DNA of 64,000 nucleotides from Planctomycetaceae bacterium. Its GTDB lineage: Bacteria > Planctomycetota > Planctomycetia > Planctomycetales > Planctomycetaceae. The position numbers and the translations under genes were made by a program. The stretch lies in assembly GCA_947476295.1 (NCBI GenBank), contig CANJQC010000011.1:1-64000 (forward strand), read 5' to 3'. The notes under the pieces are model-generated. The model worked only from the letters and a program-made list of their open reading frames with translations. It did not search any database and was not told the origin of the DNA. Shown here one piece after another: positions 62,701-64,000 of this stretch. Each line of letters starts with the position of its first letter. Position 1 is the first letter of the stretch.

Positions 62701-63173
62701 ATCCATACCGAGCGACGGCGGATACCGAAAAACGATTGTACGTCGGGCCGCTCGACGGTGATGGGCGTCGCAGCATTTACATTAAGTTTCAATTGATGGA
62801 ATCCGCACAGTTTCTGAGTGCATTCAATCTGCCCGGCGGCAAGATGACTCAAGGACGTCGCGATGCGTCCAACGTGCCCGCTCAAAGCCTAGCAATGCTG
62901 AATGATCCATTCGTGCTGGCGATGGCAGATTGCTGGTCGGAATCACTCGTTGTGGATGGTAGCATGGACGCCACTGAGCGGCTGACGCGGATGTTCAAGT
63001 CGGCATTTGGGCGTTCGCCGTCTTCGTCCGAAGTTCGGAGGTTTGAACAGACCATTACTGATCTCTCCAAAATCCACAACGTAATCCCTGCAGATATTCT
63101 GACAAACCGATCCATCTGGAAAGACGCAGCGCACGCAGTTTTCAACTTCAAAGAGTTCATCTTTATACCGTGA
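59709..63173 (+). CDS. PSCyt1 + DUF1549 + DUF1553 protein with an internal lectin-like beta-sandwich insert
   Basis: [112 protein letters not shown]; insert [17 protein letters not shown]...[24 protein letters not shown]. Confidence 0.92.
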   Translation: [1154 protein letters not shown]

Positions 63174-63175
63174 CC

Positions 63176-64000
63176 ATGCCACAAACTTCCCACCATCATT
63201 TCCGCTGTCCCGGCCGAGCCCCCGCACCGCTCAGCCGTCGGCAGTTACTGCAGGCCAGCGGGACGGGGTTCGGAATGGTCGCATTTTCAGCGTTGAGCGA
63301 GGAACGTGGATTCGGCGCGACGAGTTCGCAGGCGCATTTTCCAGGCCCGGCTAAGAACGTGATCTTCCTGTTTATGGACGGCGGAGTTTCACACGTCGAT
63401 ACATTCGATCCCAAGCCTGCGCTTGCTGCGCATGAGGGCGAACCGTGGAGCGGCGACGCGAATCGCAAATGGGTCAAAAGTCCGTGGAAGTTTGCACAGC
63501 ACGGTGACAGTGGCATGTGGATCAGTGAGCTTTTCCCACACATCGCGTCGTGTGCCGATGACATTGCCGTGATTCGATCCATGAAAGCGGATTTGCCCAT
63601 TCATGCGACCGGTGTCCTGTTGCTGCATACCGGAAACAATCGTGCGGGGGGACCAAGTTTTGGATCCTGGGTCAGCTATGGGCTCGGGAATGAATCGGAA
63701 AACCTGCCGGGATATGTGGTGCTGAGTTTCGGCCATGTTCCGGTGGGCGGTCTGGAAGCGTTCGGCAGCGGGTTTCTGCCCGCCAGTTATGAAGCCACCA
63801 CTCTCAAAGCTGACGGCGCACCGCTGGATAATCTGCTTCCCGCAGGGTCGCTTGATCTGCAGCGTGCCAAGTTGAAACTGCTTCGCCAGCAGGATTCGGA
63901 CTTTTCCGCCAGTCTTGGTCGAAACGATACGGTTGAGAGTGCCATTCGGAATTATGAACTTGCTGCACGTATGCAGACGCTCGTTCCCGATGTGCTGGAC
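63176..64000 (+). CDS. DUF1501 domain-containing protein (runs off right edge)
   Basis: MPQTSHHHFRCPGRAPAPLSRRQLLQASGTGFGMVAFSAL; VIFLFMDGGVSHVDTFDPKPAL; GPSFGSWVSYGLGNESENLPGYVVLS; open to 64000. Confidence 0.93.
   Translation, partial: MPQTSHHHFRCPGRAPAPLSRRQLLQASGTGFGMVAFSALSEERGFGATSSQAHFPGPAKNVIFLFMDGGVSHVDTFDPKPALAAHEGEPWSGDANRKWVKSPWKFAQHGDSGMWISELFPHIASCADDIAVIRSMKADLPIHATGVLLLHTGNNRAGGPSFGSWVSYGLGNESENLPGYVVLSFGHVPVGGLEAFGSGFLPASYEATTLKADGAPLDNLLPAGSLDLQRAKLKLLRQQDSDFSASLGRNDTVESAIRNYELAARMQTLVPDVLD

Overview
This 64 kb window looks like chromosomal DNA from a planctomycete. It has many DUF1501, DUF1549/DUF1553 (PSCyt2/PSD1) and Planctomycete cytochrome C (PSCyt1) genes, a DUF1559 H-X9-DG prepilin-like gene, and PQQ and WD40 propeller proteins. 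Housekeeping genes are interspersed: argB, argD, ribD, dnaE, folP, trpB, tsaC/Sua5, glgP, mcsB, a livF-like gene and a ferredoxin. There is a partial IS1380-family transposase at the left edge. Next to it is a decayed chimera of a DUF1549/LamG/DUF1553 gene fused to a DUF1501 gene, followed by a remnant of a REP-associated (Y1/IS200-like) transposase. The most interesting items are: (i) a clear cobalamin riboswitch (about 28411-28650) upstream of a DUF1559 prepilin-like gene and a YfhO-like membrane protein rather than a recognisable B12 gene; (ii) an Hsp90/HtpG-like ATPase paired with a large TPR protein; (iii) a MITE/REP-like hairpin element in two opposite-orientation copies (34.4 kb, 58.7 kb) with matching flanking direct repeats, plus a related hairpin at 54.2 kb with a different but fully paired stem; (iv) a nested ~300 bp inverted-repeat element at 6.5-6.8 kb; (v) a protein with an N-terminal excisionase-type HTH, acidic SDSDV/DSGISL repeats and a C-terminal membrane helix; (vi) a GNAT-MazG fusion; (vii) an ECF sigma factor directly upstream of a PSCyt1/DUF1501 pair. 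All calls come from reading the sequence and supplied translations; no database search was run.
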